A program made the translations under genes and the position numbers. Under the pieces are notes generated by a model. It saw nothing but the letters and a program-made list of their open reading frames with translations, made no database searches and had not been told where the DNA came from. A DNA stretch of 64,000 nucleotides, taken from Desulfoferrobacter suflitae (GTDB taxonomy: Bacteria > Desulfobacterota > Syntrophobacteria > Syntrophobacterales > Syntrophobacteraceae). This document shows, in pieces, positions 43,012-51,000 of the stretch (its first letter is position 1; each line of letters begins with the position of its first letter). Location: positions 103,379 to 167,378 of the forward strand of contig NZ_JAIBKA010000012.1 in assembly GCF_022603395.1 (NCBI RefSeq), in the 5' to 3' direction.

Positions 43012-43321
43012 GCTCAAAACTCGCCGGATGGAATCCTCATCAGTAATTTTTCGCCTTCTTTTTCCAACCCTATTTGCCTCTTTTTTAAGAAAATACTCTA
43101 TTCCCGGCCATGAAATTACACCCCACGCGGTTGAGCGGTTTTCTTGCTTTCGAATAAGATATTCGCATGTAACACAAAACCCCTGACTGAGGCCTTAAAG
43201 GCCAAATGTTCTTTCCCCCTTGTCCCCCCTTCTGGAGGCCACCCCTCCTCCTTGAGGGGGGACATCTATATCCGTTCAAAAACCTGATTAAATGTCGCTT
43301 TCCATGCAGCGGGGTCAGATA
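43012..43321. other. Gene-free spacer with G/C-rich inverted repeat
   Basis: No gene seen. GTCCCCCC (43222-43229) pairs with GGGGGGAC (43256-43263), and CCCCTC/GAGGGG form an inner hairpin, similar to the module leaders but with no gene behind it. A weak CACCCCACGCGGTTGA resemblance to the long repeat occurs near 43120. Confidence 0.5.
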
Positions 43322-43516
43322 TTGCCTCGAAATTAAAAAAAGAATGTATTTCGGGACTTCGTTTTACATCCCACACAGTTGAAGACTTTTCAGCCTCTCC
43401 CATAAAATCGAAACCACGTTCTTTGAAAATCTATTTTTGTATTGGCGTTCGACTGTCGCTCCCGGGTTACGCACCGGGATGCTCGCTTGGGAGCATATAA
43501 GGCGGCAGCGAAATCA
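43322..43516 (+). repeat. Long direct repeat, copy C (leader of second zinc-ribbon gene)
   Basis: Second copy of the ~195-bp element at 34429. The hairpin ATGCTC (43479-43484)/GAGCAT (43491-43496) with loop GCTTGG corresponds to ATGTCC/GGGCAT in copy B, with base changes on both sides that preserve pairing. Confidence 0.75.
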
Positions 43517-43526
43517 GACCCCTGGA

Positions 43527-43620
43527 CGGGGAGGAATGGATAAGTTGCCATTTCCCCCTCTGAGGGGAGTTGTGCGGCCTGCCATGGCTCTCCCTCCAAA
43601 AAGAAGGAGAAAGGTAGGCC
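43527..43620 (+). promoter_or_regulatory. Structured leader 9, SD-sequestering
   Basis: GGCCTGCC (43576-43583) pairs with GGTAGGCC (43613-43620), and inside it CTCC (43594-43597) pairs with GGAG of the SD (43606-43609). The alternative is GAGGGGAG (43562-43569) with CTCTCCCTC (43588-43596). A GGGG..GGAATGG/CCATTTCCCC hairpin lies further upstream. Confidence 0.65.
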
Positions 43621-43623
43621 AGA

Positions 43624-43812
43624 ATGAAATCGGCAAAACAAAAGAGAGAGCTCATTACCAGTGATGAGCTATTGGAACGGTTGAAGGGTTTAAAAATCAA
43701 ATTGGACTGCGGTCATTGTTGCACAGTGGGCCATCAGTTGGCCAATACGCTGGTGGTCACCTCCACGGGTGGCGGGAAAATCAGAACGTACTGCCACGAA
43801 TGCTACAACTGA
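43624..43812 (+). CDS. 62-residue zinc-ribbon-like protein
   Basis: A small protein: a Lys/Arg-rich start (KSAKQKRELITSDELLERLK), a first cysteine knuckle KLDCGHCCTVGHQ and a second one TYCHECYN at the very end. Two CxxC groups about 35 residues apart predict a single zinc ribbon. ATG 43624 follows AAGGAG at ten or more bases. It has the same long upstream repeat as the 43-residue ribbon at 34716. Possible nucleic-acid binding; no known function. Confidence 0.75.
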   Translation: MKSAKQKRELITSDELLERLKGLKIKLDCGHCCTVGHQLANTLVVTSTGGGKIRTYCHECYN

Positions 43813-43845
43813 TGCCGTTCAGTTCTTTTTGAAGCCAGTAACCCC

Positions 43846-43908
43846 AAGGCGGGGGAAAGACGATCCCCGCAGCAAGGGTGCGCCTTTCTCCTGCGCCATC
43901 AAAGGAGA
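43846..43908 (+). promoter_or_regulatory. Structured leader 10, SD-sequestering
   Basis: TCTCCT (43887-43892) pairs with AGGAGA of the SD (43903-43908). CTTTCTCC (43884-43891) is also complementary to GGGGAAAG (43852-43859). AAGGCG/CGCCTT and GGGG/CCCC stems lie within. It shares sequence with leader 3. Confidence 0.65.
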
Positions 43909-43912
43909 CAAG

Positions 43913-44125
43913 ATGACCCCGGTTGCCGATGTGTCTGATATGATAATCAATGAAACAATGTATAATGAAAAAGAGCGTGAATACCTAATGAACCTTATCG
44001 ATGAGGCACTCAAGCAAGAATCCGCGCACGGTTCCTCGGAAGACCTCAGCAACGAGGATGGCGAAGTCTTCTGCATCGACGAGGATGAATTAAAGCCTCT
44101 CGAGAGGCTCTTGGTGATAAGATAA
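43913..44125 (+). CDS. 70-residue acidic protein of unknown function
   Basis: A small, strongly acidic protein starting at ATG 43913, after AAAGGAGACAAG. It begins MTPVADVSDMIINETMYNEK, has a helical middle (EREYLMNLIDEALKQES) and an acidic stretch (SSEDLSNEDGEVFCIDEDEL). The profile suggests a protein-protein adaptor or DNA mimic, but this is only composition. It is the last gene of the plus-strand module; a terminator follows 23 bp later. Confidence 0.65.
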   Translation: MTPVADVSDMIINETMYNEKEREYLMNLIDEALKQESAHGSSEDLSNEDGEVFCIDEDELKPLERLLVIR

Positions 44126-44147
44126 ACATAAATGGCAAAGATAGTGA

Positions 44148-44183
44148 AAGGGGGAAGCGTCCAACGCCTTCCTCTTTTTTTTT
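44148..44183 (+). terminator. Rho-independent terminator at the module end
   Basis: GGGGAAGCG pairs with CGCCTTCCTC (one bulged C) at about 44151-44174, followed by nine Ts. Confidence 0.8.
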
Positions 44184-44471
44184 GCGAGTGCAGTCTACTT
44201 AGGACGGCGACTGTCAGATTTACGATTTGAAACGACGGAAATGGAACCTTGAAATTTTGAGCGAACGCGCCACAAATTCCCTTATTCCGTCAGATTGTGG
44301 AGGATCTATTACTTCTCGCTAGTATTCGTTTAAGAACCGGGGGCGGTCAAAGATCCCGAACGGCGCGAGTTGGTGGTCAAATGGCTGGCCCCCAATTCCA
44401 ATCAAGCTTGAAGAGACAAAGGATCTGCTTTCGATCATTCGCCGGCTGTTTGTTATGGACGAAAGTGTGCA
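44184..44471. other. Spacer between convergent blocks
   Basis: No supported gene; short open frames here lack ribosome sites and family resemblance. It separates the plus-strand module from the minus-strand defence block. Confidence 0.5.
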
Positions 44472-45404
44472 TCAAGCCATCACGCCGGGCTTCCAAGGAC
44501 CGGAAGCGGACCAAATCAGGTTGAATTCCGCACCTTCTTGAATGCAAAGAACTGGGGGCATAAGGAAATCTCTCAAGAACGCGGTGACATTCGGGAAAGA
44601 TAGCTTCTCTGTCGACAAGCGATTTTTGTGTAAGAAAGCATCCCACTGGGTTGCCTTTGCGCGGTCCTGTGAGAAGGAATTCGTGAGTGCCAGTGGATCT
44701 TCCGCGGGCAAGTTTGTGCGCCGCCGCTCAAACGTCGCCGCAATTGCCCGGCTGAGCAGCAGGCCGTCAAAGTCAAACTCGCGCGCGAGCGTCCAAATGT
44801 CGTAGAAATCTTTCATCCGGCTGTTGGCAATTCCCAGCATGACCATCGCCTGGAATTTTTCTGAAACGACCGAATATCGAGAATATGCCAGAACTTGTGG
44901 TGGCGGCAGGTCAAGAATCGTTGGATAGCGAACTTCTTCAGGAGCCGGCACGACAGCATCTCCAAATGCCACATCAACCTGCAGGGGAAGCATCGCGCCG
45001 GCAAGAGTTGCTGTCATCCGGATTCGCACTCCATGATACTCGTTCTCTCCTCTGATCTCAGCGCCACGAACGCTTTCTTTCATGAACGCGAGGCCATCTT
45101 CTTCAACAGGGATTTCGCACAGGGCACGAAAGGTCTCTGTGAGGTGTTCGATATCGTACTGACCAAAGGCGAGCAGATCCAGGTCCCTCGTAGGCCGGTA
45201 TGGAGCATCATAGCAGAGGGTGAATAGCATCGCGCCTTTGAGCAAAAACCTTGTCCTCCATTGAGATTGGCCTATCCGGTACAACAGCCGTTCCAGAGCG
45301 TAGCGGGTCAATACCAGATCGAAAGCTTCGGATTTTTTCCTGGCAAGATCGAGAAGGCGCTGACGGATGGATGCCGCGAAGTTGCGAGGTTGATTCTGAG
45401 TCAA
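44472..45404 (-). CDS. abiEii: AbiEii-type nucleotidyltransferase toxin
   Basis: A 310-residue type IV toxin of the AbiEii family, a DUF1814 nucleotidyltransferase that can stop growth or abort phage infection. The nucleotidyltransferase motif is FLLKGAMLF followed by PTRDLDLLAFG (D-x-D), and MVMLGIANSRMKDFYDIWTL is typical of the family. The C-terminus (FLMPPVLCIQEGAEF then SASGPWKPG) matches the usual end. The start is TTG 45402-45404 overlapping the antitoxin TGA (TTGA), so translation is coupled; a longer frame from 45467 is unlikely. The AbiEi antitoxin gene is immediately upstream. Confidence 0.88.
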   Translation of the reverse strand: MTQNQPRNFAASIRQRLLDLARKKSEAFDLVLTRYALERLLYRIGQSQWRTRFLLKGAMLFTLCYDAPYRPTRDLDLLAFGQYDIEHLTETFRALCEIPVEEDGLAFMKESVRGAEIRGENEYHGVRIRMTATLAGAMLPLQVDVAFGDAVVPAPEEVRYPTILDLPPPQVLAYSRYSVVSEKFQAMVMLGIANSRMKDFYDIWTLAREFDFDGLLLSRAIAATFERRRTNLPAEDPLALTNSFSQDRAKATQWDAFLHKNRLSTEKLSFPNVTAFLRDFLMPPVLCIQEGAEFNLIWSASGPWKPGVMA

Positions 45405-46003
45405 GGCAGCGACTCCAGATAGGGCCTCATCACATTGGCAACACGGCACATCTTGGCATAGTGCCAAAGATCATCCATCACGCATCGCCGCTCTAGCCAG
45501 CATTCTCGAAGAGCTTCCAGCGCTACATCGAGACCAATCTTGTTACGATATTTGAAGCAGTCGGCAACTGTCTTGGCTGGATTATAGACCTTTATTGTGA
45601 CACCCTGGATGAGATGCTCTTCAATTCCGGAGCGAAGGGAATCCCCCGAGAAACGCACGATATGCAGCGGAAGACCGTCCCCTTTTGGCTTTCTCGCCTT
45701 GACATCAATGGCCATCCAAACTTGGAATGGCGCCTGCGTGGTCAGTCCGTGAAAACGAAGAGCCGAGAGCAGACAAATCACACCTTGGGGGATTCTCTTA
45801 CCGGCCTCCGCCAGACTATAGTGTTCGCTGATGTCAGCATCCGCCAGAGTGTAGAGGCCTCTTCCCACTCGCTGCACCACGCCTTTGCGGTACAGCCTCA
45901 TGAGGTATTCGCGAGGGATGCCATGAGGATCGAGATCTTTCGGACGGAAAATCCCAGCTTTTCTGACAAGTTCGATGACCCGTTCAGTTCCTTTTGAGGG
46001 CAT
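45401..46003 (-). CDS. abiEi: AbiEi-type antitoxin/transcriptional regulator
   Basis: A 200-residue AbiEi antitoxin. The N-terminal winged helix (ERVIELVRKAGIFRPKDLD, then RKGVVQRVGRGLYTL) binds DNA and usually represses the operon. The C-terminal domain (KVYNPAKTVADCFKYRNKIG) counteracts the toxin without direct binding. The start ATG 46001-46003 follows GAGAGCCTAAA. AbiE systems defend against phages and stabilise mobile elements, consistent with the position between an accessory module and a MADS-like locus. Confidence 0.88.
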   Translation of the reverse strand: MPSKGTERVIELVRKAGIFRPKDLDPHGIPREYLMRLYRKGVVQRVGRGLYTLADADISEHYSLAEAGKRIPQGVICLLSALRFHGLTTQAPFQVWMAIDVKARKPKGDGLPLHIVRFSGDSLRSGIEEHLIQGVTIKVYNPAKTVADCFKYRNKIGLDVALEALRECWLERRCVMDDLWHYAKMCRVANVMRPYLESLP

Positions 46004-46172
46004 TTTAGGCTCTCACACTCTGTTACTATATGTAGGTTATTCTCAGTAAGTACCGACATTATGTAACTCAATCTGCACAAGGAGTCAACCCATTAGGCTA
46101 TCGGCAACAATTCAAAAGCTGCTCCAGCCAAAATTTTTCTCAGCTTACAACCACGAGAAAGAGAGCACGAAG

Positions 46173-47924
46173 CTATAGTTTCAACTCTGAGAGTCGCAGC
46201 CAAATCCTTGCCGGCTGGTTCTCAAGGTCCACAAGGCATTCGGTTTCAGAAATCTCAATGACCTTGCCCGGCCCGTGAGGCGTTTGAAGTCCTTCGCCCA
46301 ACTTGATGGACCGCCGGATTGCTGCAGGTTTGGGTTTCCTTTCGATCCCAGATCTGTCTGGTAATCGTTGATGCTCGCCGGTTCCGAAATTTTTGCGGCC
46401 GCTTGCAGTCAACCCAGATTGCTTCGATAGAGTTTTTTTTGCCAGAGTCCGCAAATGGTTCCTCCATCGGCTGCTCAACAAGGTCTGGAAGACAGGTGGC
46501 AAGTGGAGGTGACTGCCGGCGCGGGTGAAGCCCACATAAGCCACATTGACTTCTTCGTCGAATTGCTCCTTATCGCCATCCGCTGCCGCGGCAAGCGTTT
46601 CGGCGACATCGGTTTCGATATAGACCTCATCATATTCCTGCCCTTTTGCAGAATGTACAGTTGAGAGGACCACACCATCCTGAATTTCAGTGCCGTTTCT
46701 GCTGCGCGAAATATCAGACATTTCAAAAACCACCGAAGGGAATGAATCGTCGCCATATCTTTTGACTATTTGATACATTCCCAGCAGTTGAAAATCATTC
46801 ATAGTCTCCGCGTAGTCCCGCAACTGAGAAAGCGATTCGAAAGAGCCGATAAGCGTATCCCTGATCTTGCTTCTTTCTTCCCGCGACAGCCAGTAAAGGT
46901 CAAGGGTCCGAAACAAAACAGAGTGGAGATCTCGCTCAAAGCGAAAGGCTTTCCTCTCGGCCCGCATTCGCATGGCGCCGGCAAAGAGGGCCAGATTGGT
47001 GCGGCTCAAAATCGCACAGCTGGCGTCTTTTTGCCTGAATGGGATTCTTGACGAGACAGAAACATTCGAGGACTTTTCGGGGTTTCCTGCAATTCTAAAT
47101 ATGCGATCTTGTTTTGCCTCGCCAATGAATATGCTGGCGAGATCAGCAATTGCAGTGCCGAATCTAAAGCTCAATGTCAGCTGCAATTCCTGATCACAGG
47201 GGAGTCTTCGCATGGCATCCATTGCATAGCGAAAGCTATAGATTTGCTGGTGGGTGTCTCCCACGAGGACGATGCGGCTGCGGCATTGTTTCAGAGCATC
47301 GAGCATGACCGGAGAAAGATCCTGGGCTTCATCTACCAGGACCATATCATACCGGTTGAGCTCTCTTTGAAACGCCCCCGAACGGTGGAAGAGCTTCAGG
47401 TAGAAATCATGTGGGCAATTTTTTTCTCGACGATTCCATGCAGTCGCGATTTCCCTGCAGGTTCGAATGACTTTTTCGGTGTGCTTTTCAAAAATCACCG
47501 CCGCATCCTTTGGGAGGTATTTAACAAAGGATTCCGGTGCATCTTCGAGTTTCCTAAAAGGAGAATTCAAAAAATAGGTTAGAAACTGATGGCTCATTGC
47601 AGCGAGTAGGTGCGCTACCCTGCTCCTCCCGAACGCAGGCAGCATATCGGCGACAGAGAAAGCACCGAGGTTTTCTTTCCATTTACGACCTTCGTGCTGG
47701 AAGGCGAAAGAGTGGACGGTGTGGGCACGAACATTCGCCGGGAACCTTTGCCGGGCTGTCTCCCTGGCTTTACTATTGAACACCAAATAAAGGATTTTTT
47801 GATGCCGGTTTTTCTCTGAAAGCATCACCAGAGTCGTTGTCTTACCCGTTCCTGCTCTTGCGTTGATTCGAATTATGCGACCATTGGCATCAAGAATGGC
47901 TTCTTGCTCATCTGTAGGTTTCAC
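46173..47924 (-). CDS. UvrD/Rep-like superfamily 1 helicase
   Basis: A 583-residue SF1 helicase. Walker A is INARAGTGKTTTLVML, motif II MVLVDEAQDLSPVML, motif III VGDTHQQIYSFR, and motifs V/VI STVHSAKGQEYDEVYIE and NVAYVGFTRAGSHLHL. The 2B domain is small. The C-terminal ~45 residues form a small beta domain (TPHGPGKVIEISETECLVDL). I take GTG at 47924 (GAGG six bases upstream) over TTG at 47936. It lies 114 bp downstream of the large MAD8-like gene and could be an accessory of the locus, or independent. Confidence 0.86.
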   Translation of the reverse strand: MKPTDEQEAILDANGRIIRINARAGTGKTTTLVMLSEKNRHQKILYLVFNSKARETARQRFPANVRAHTVHSFAFQHEGRKWKENLGAFSVADMLPAFGRSRVAHLLAAMSHQFLTYFLNSPFRKLEDAPESFVKYLPKDAAVIFEKHTEKVIRTCREIATAWNRREKNCPHDFYLKLFHRSGAFQRELNRYDMVLVDEAQDLSPVMLDALKQCRSRIVLVGDTHQQIYSFRYAMDAMRRLPCDQELQLTLSFRFGTAIADLASIFIGEAKQDRIFRIAGNPEKSSNVSVSSRIPFRQKDASCAILSRTNLALFAGAMRMRAERKAFRFERDLHSVLFRTLDLYWLSREERSKIRDTLIGSFESLSQLRDYAETMNDFQLLGMYQIVKRYGDDSFPSVVFEMSDISRSRNGTEIQDGVVLSTVHSAKGQEYDEVYIETDVAETLAAAADGDKEQFDEEVNVAYVGFTRAGSHLHLPPVFQTLLSSRWRNHLRTLAKKTLSKQSGLTASGRKNFGTGEHQRLPDRSGIERKPKPAAIRRSIKLGEGLQTPHGPGKVIEISETECLVDLENQPARIWLRLSELKL

Positions 47925-48037
47925 GCGGGACCTCAAGAACTCCTAAAAGGCTAAGGATGGCTGCCTGGACATGTTTAGCTATTCTGTTCAGTTATTTGTG
48001 ATACCTTCCTGGTATTTCTCTACAGAATCCATTCCGA

Positions 48038-51000
48038 CTAGGAGTCCACCGCCTTCTGGGTGCTTCCTCCATGTAATGTCACTCGCGGTCGGGTTTTTAC
48101 TTTGATGGCCTTTTGGGTCCAGTCCGTGTGTGTCGCCTTATTCGCCCAAACAAATGCCTCACCCGGTTGTAGCGATGCCAACTGGGTCGCCGTTAGATCA
48201 TTGAGGGCAACGACTGATTTCTGTATGTGTCTCAGCCATGCAGGGGAATTGAATCGATGCAGGATGAGAACCGAGCTCAGTTCAATCACTGCATTCGGAA
48301 GTGACGGTGGATCTTGTGAGGCGATAAGCATGGTGACACCCTGATGGCGCATTTGCCGAATCACCTCGACTACATGGGAAGTTAGGTCTGAGTGAGTTAT
48401 GTATTTATGGGCCTCATCGAACACAATTAGCTTATTGAAAAGACCTCCGTCTTTTGTTCGAGCCCCGGCAAAGATATTCAGCATGACCACAAAGAGACCG
48501 AGGGCCTGGTCTTTTTCTATGAACTCATCACGTAAATCCACAATTACAATTCGACCTGGCTTTAGGAATTCGCGCAGCCTGCACGAATCATCAATGAATT
48601 GGGCGGCTAATTCCAAGCGATTGTGGGCGTAATCTTTTTGTGCATCGCTCAATCCAGAACTATCAACTTCGTTGCGGATATATTCTAGACTCAGCTTGTC
48701 TCTTCCCTTTTTCATAATCATGTTGAGGTGCTGAATATACATGGCCTGGTTCCCCAATGCTCCCATGAGGAATTTCCAATCTTTTATGGACAATTCCTTA
48801 CTTGAGAAGGCGATGGGGGCGACTGTGAGTTCGGGATATTGCCGCTTGCGGTCGCTTATCTTGTCGGCCGGAGCCAGTAAAACGATGTCTTCAATAGCAT
48901 CCGGTTTTGCCCCATAGACTTTTTCGAGAAGATCAACTTCGCTGCTGTTATCGTTTTTGTGCCGCATGCTGACGAATTCAGGAGGATAGTCTTCGCTTTC
49001 GTGAAAATGGAAGATAACGCTTGCCAGAGGACTCGGCAGACTGTTTATTTTGTGGATATTCTTTACAGCCATTTCGACGATTGTTCCCAGTGTGTAGCTT
49101 TTGCCTGCCCCCGGGACTCCGAATAAGCTGATGGTGTTGCAGCCATTGAGATCAAGAGCGATCATCCGATTATTTGGCGCGATTCCCAAGAGACCATACT
49201 GCGGACTCTCTTCCGAGTCTCCCAAGAGATCAGCAAAATGAGGAGGCACAATTTCCTGTGGAACCTGCTCTAGACTATTGGCTTTCCCAGCTTTTTCTAC
49301 CCCATTCCCCAGTCCATTCGGCGAGGAGGATGCATCGATATTTTCAGGAAGAACCTTGTGTTGATCGATACCTGGTTTCATAGTTGGAGTTAAATTCTCC
49401 CCTTCTTCCTTCGCTGACCCAACAATCTCGGGCTGGTCTCCAACAGCACCCGGTTCTTCATTTCCAAGTTCCTGGCTGTCCGAAGTACTCTTGAGTTTCT
49501 CATCAGCTAATTCACTACCAGTAACAGTGGCGCTTTTTTCTTCTTCCCGAGATTCTACCTTAGCTGCCTTTTTTGGGTGCACGCGCCTATGCTTCGTAAT
49601 GGTAGCCCTCAGCAGTTGCAGATCGGGAGTAAGCGGAGTCCTCCTGGTGACCTCTCTTTCTTCTTCCGGCGCAGTGAAACTGGTAAACAAATCTTGAATC
49701 ACTTTTCTGCCCACACGAATGAACACCAGGTCTTCAGCCTCTTGAGACTGAATTACCCCCTCTTGATCCCCATCGAATTCGAAAATCAAACCCACCCTGT
49801 TAAAGATAAGTTTATGCCGACCGTGCAGGGACGAGAGAAAGCTGAGGCTGCTCAAGAAAGTCTCTTCACCGATCAAATGGTACCTTTGGGCTCTGTCCAG
49901 ATAAAATCCGAGAAATTCACAGAGCTGCTGGTCTTTTAAAGGTCTGTCAAGGCGATCCGGTATTCGAAGCGAGGGGTCATAGTGGTACTGCAGGCATGAA
50001 ACCGTTTTGTCCATTTGGTCGGTCATCTTGGCCTTTAAACTGTTCAAAGCCTCACCATCACCTACATGCTGTCTGCACTTAACCTCAACCACTTGCAGGT
50101 TTATGGTTTCTAGCCCCTTGTCACAAGAAACGATAAGCAAATCAGCACGTTCTGCGGTGATCTGATCGTCATTGGCAGCCTTTGCCGCTTCAAAAAGATC
50201 TTGGTGAGGGTCTAGCGGAATAATAAAATGATCCTTGAGGACACTAAGCCTCTCCAAAAGCATCCTCGACAGTCCCAAGCCGATGGTTTCAAGTGCCTTG
50301 TTGGGGCTCGATATAGATTGCATTATGACGACACCCGATACCGATCTAAGTATCTCGAGAAAACGAAGGATTGAGCCCGTGCCTTCCGATCGCATAAGGC
50401 CTAGCTTGGTCAGGAGCGGAAGAAATAAACCCATGATCTCTGAGGCCGGCCGAGTCGTAACAAAAAGTGGAGCCTTCTCGATTCCTGAACCCGGTGAGTA
50501 ATCCAATAAATATGGAATGCAGTCTTCGTCTCCTGGTGCATCGTAGAAGTCCACCCCCATATTTTCATCGATGGTGATGACCCAATCACTGTATTTATGA
50601 ATCTGATACAGTAATGTTCTTTGGGTGTCGTTGATAAGCAGTGACAACGCTGGTGAATCTTCCGTCCAGCGCCCAGCCAATGCAATAGCCACAAGCGACT
50701 GGTTTTTGCCCAACGCGTCTACGAGAATCTTCGTCATAGAATCGTCATCGGATATTGGCACCGGTTCATTCAATCGAAGGCAATGGCTCCAACCATGGAC
50801 TCCTTGATCGGAGGTAAGCACACTATTTGCAGGTCGAACTACAAGACCAAAACAAAAGATAGAAGGCTGGCCAGATTCAGACATCTTTTCAAGTCGGACG
50901 TCTACCGGCAAGACCTCAATCATGAAACTCACATGCGCGGGGTAGTCCTCAGGGCTATTTTGATATTCCGATATGGTGCTTCTGCTAAAACGGATTTTGG

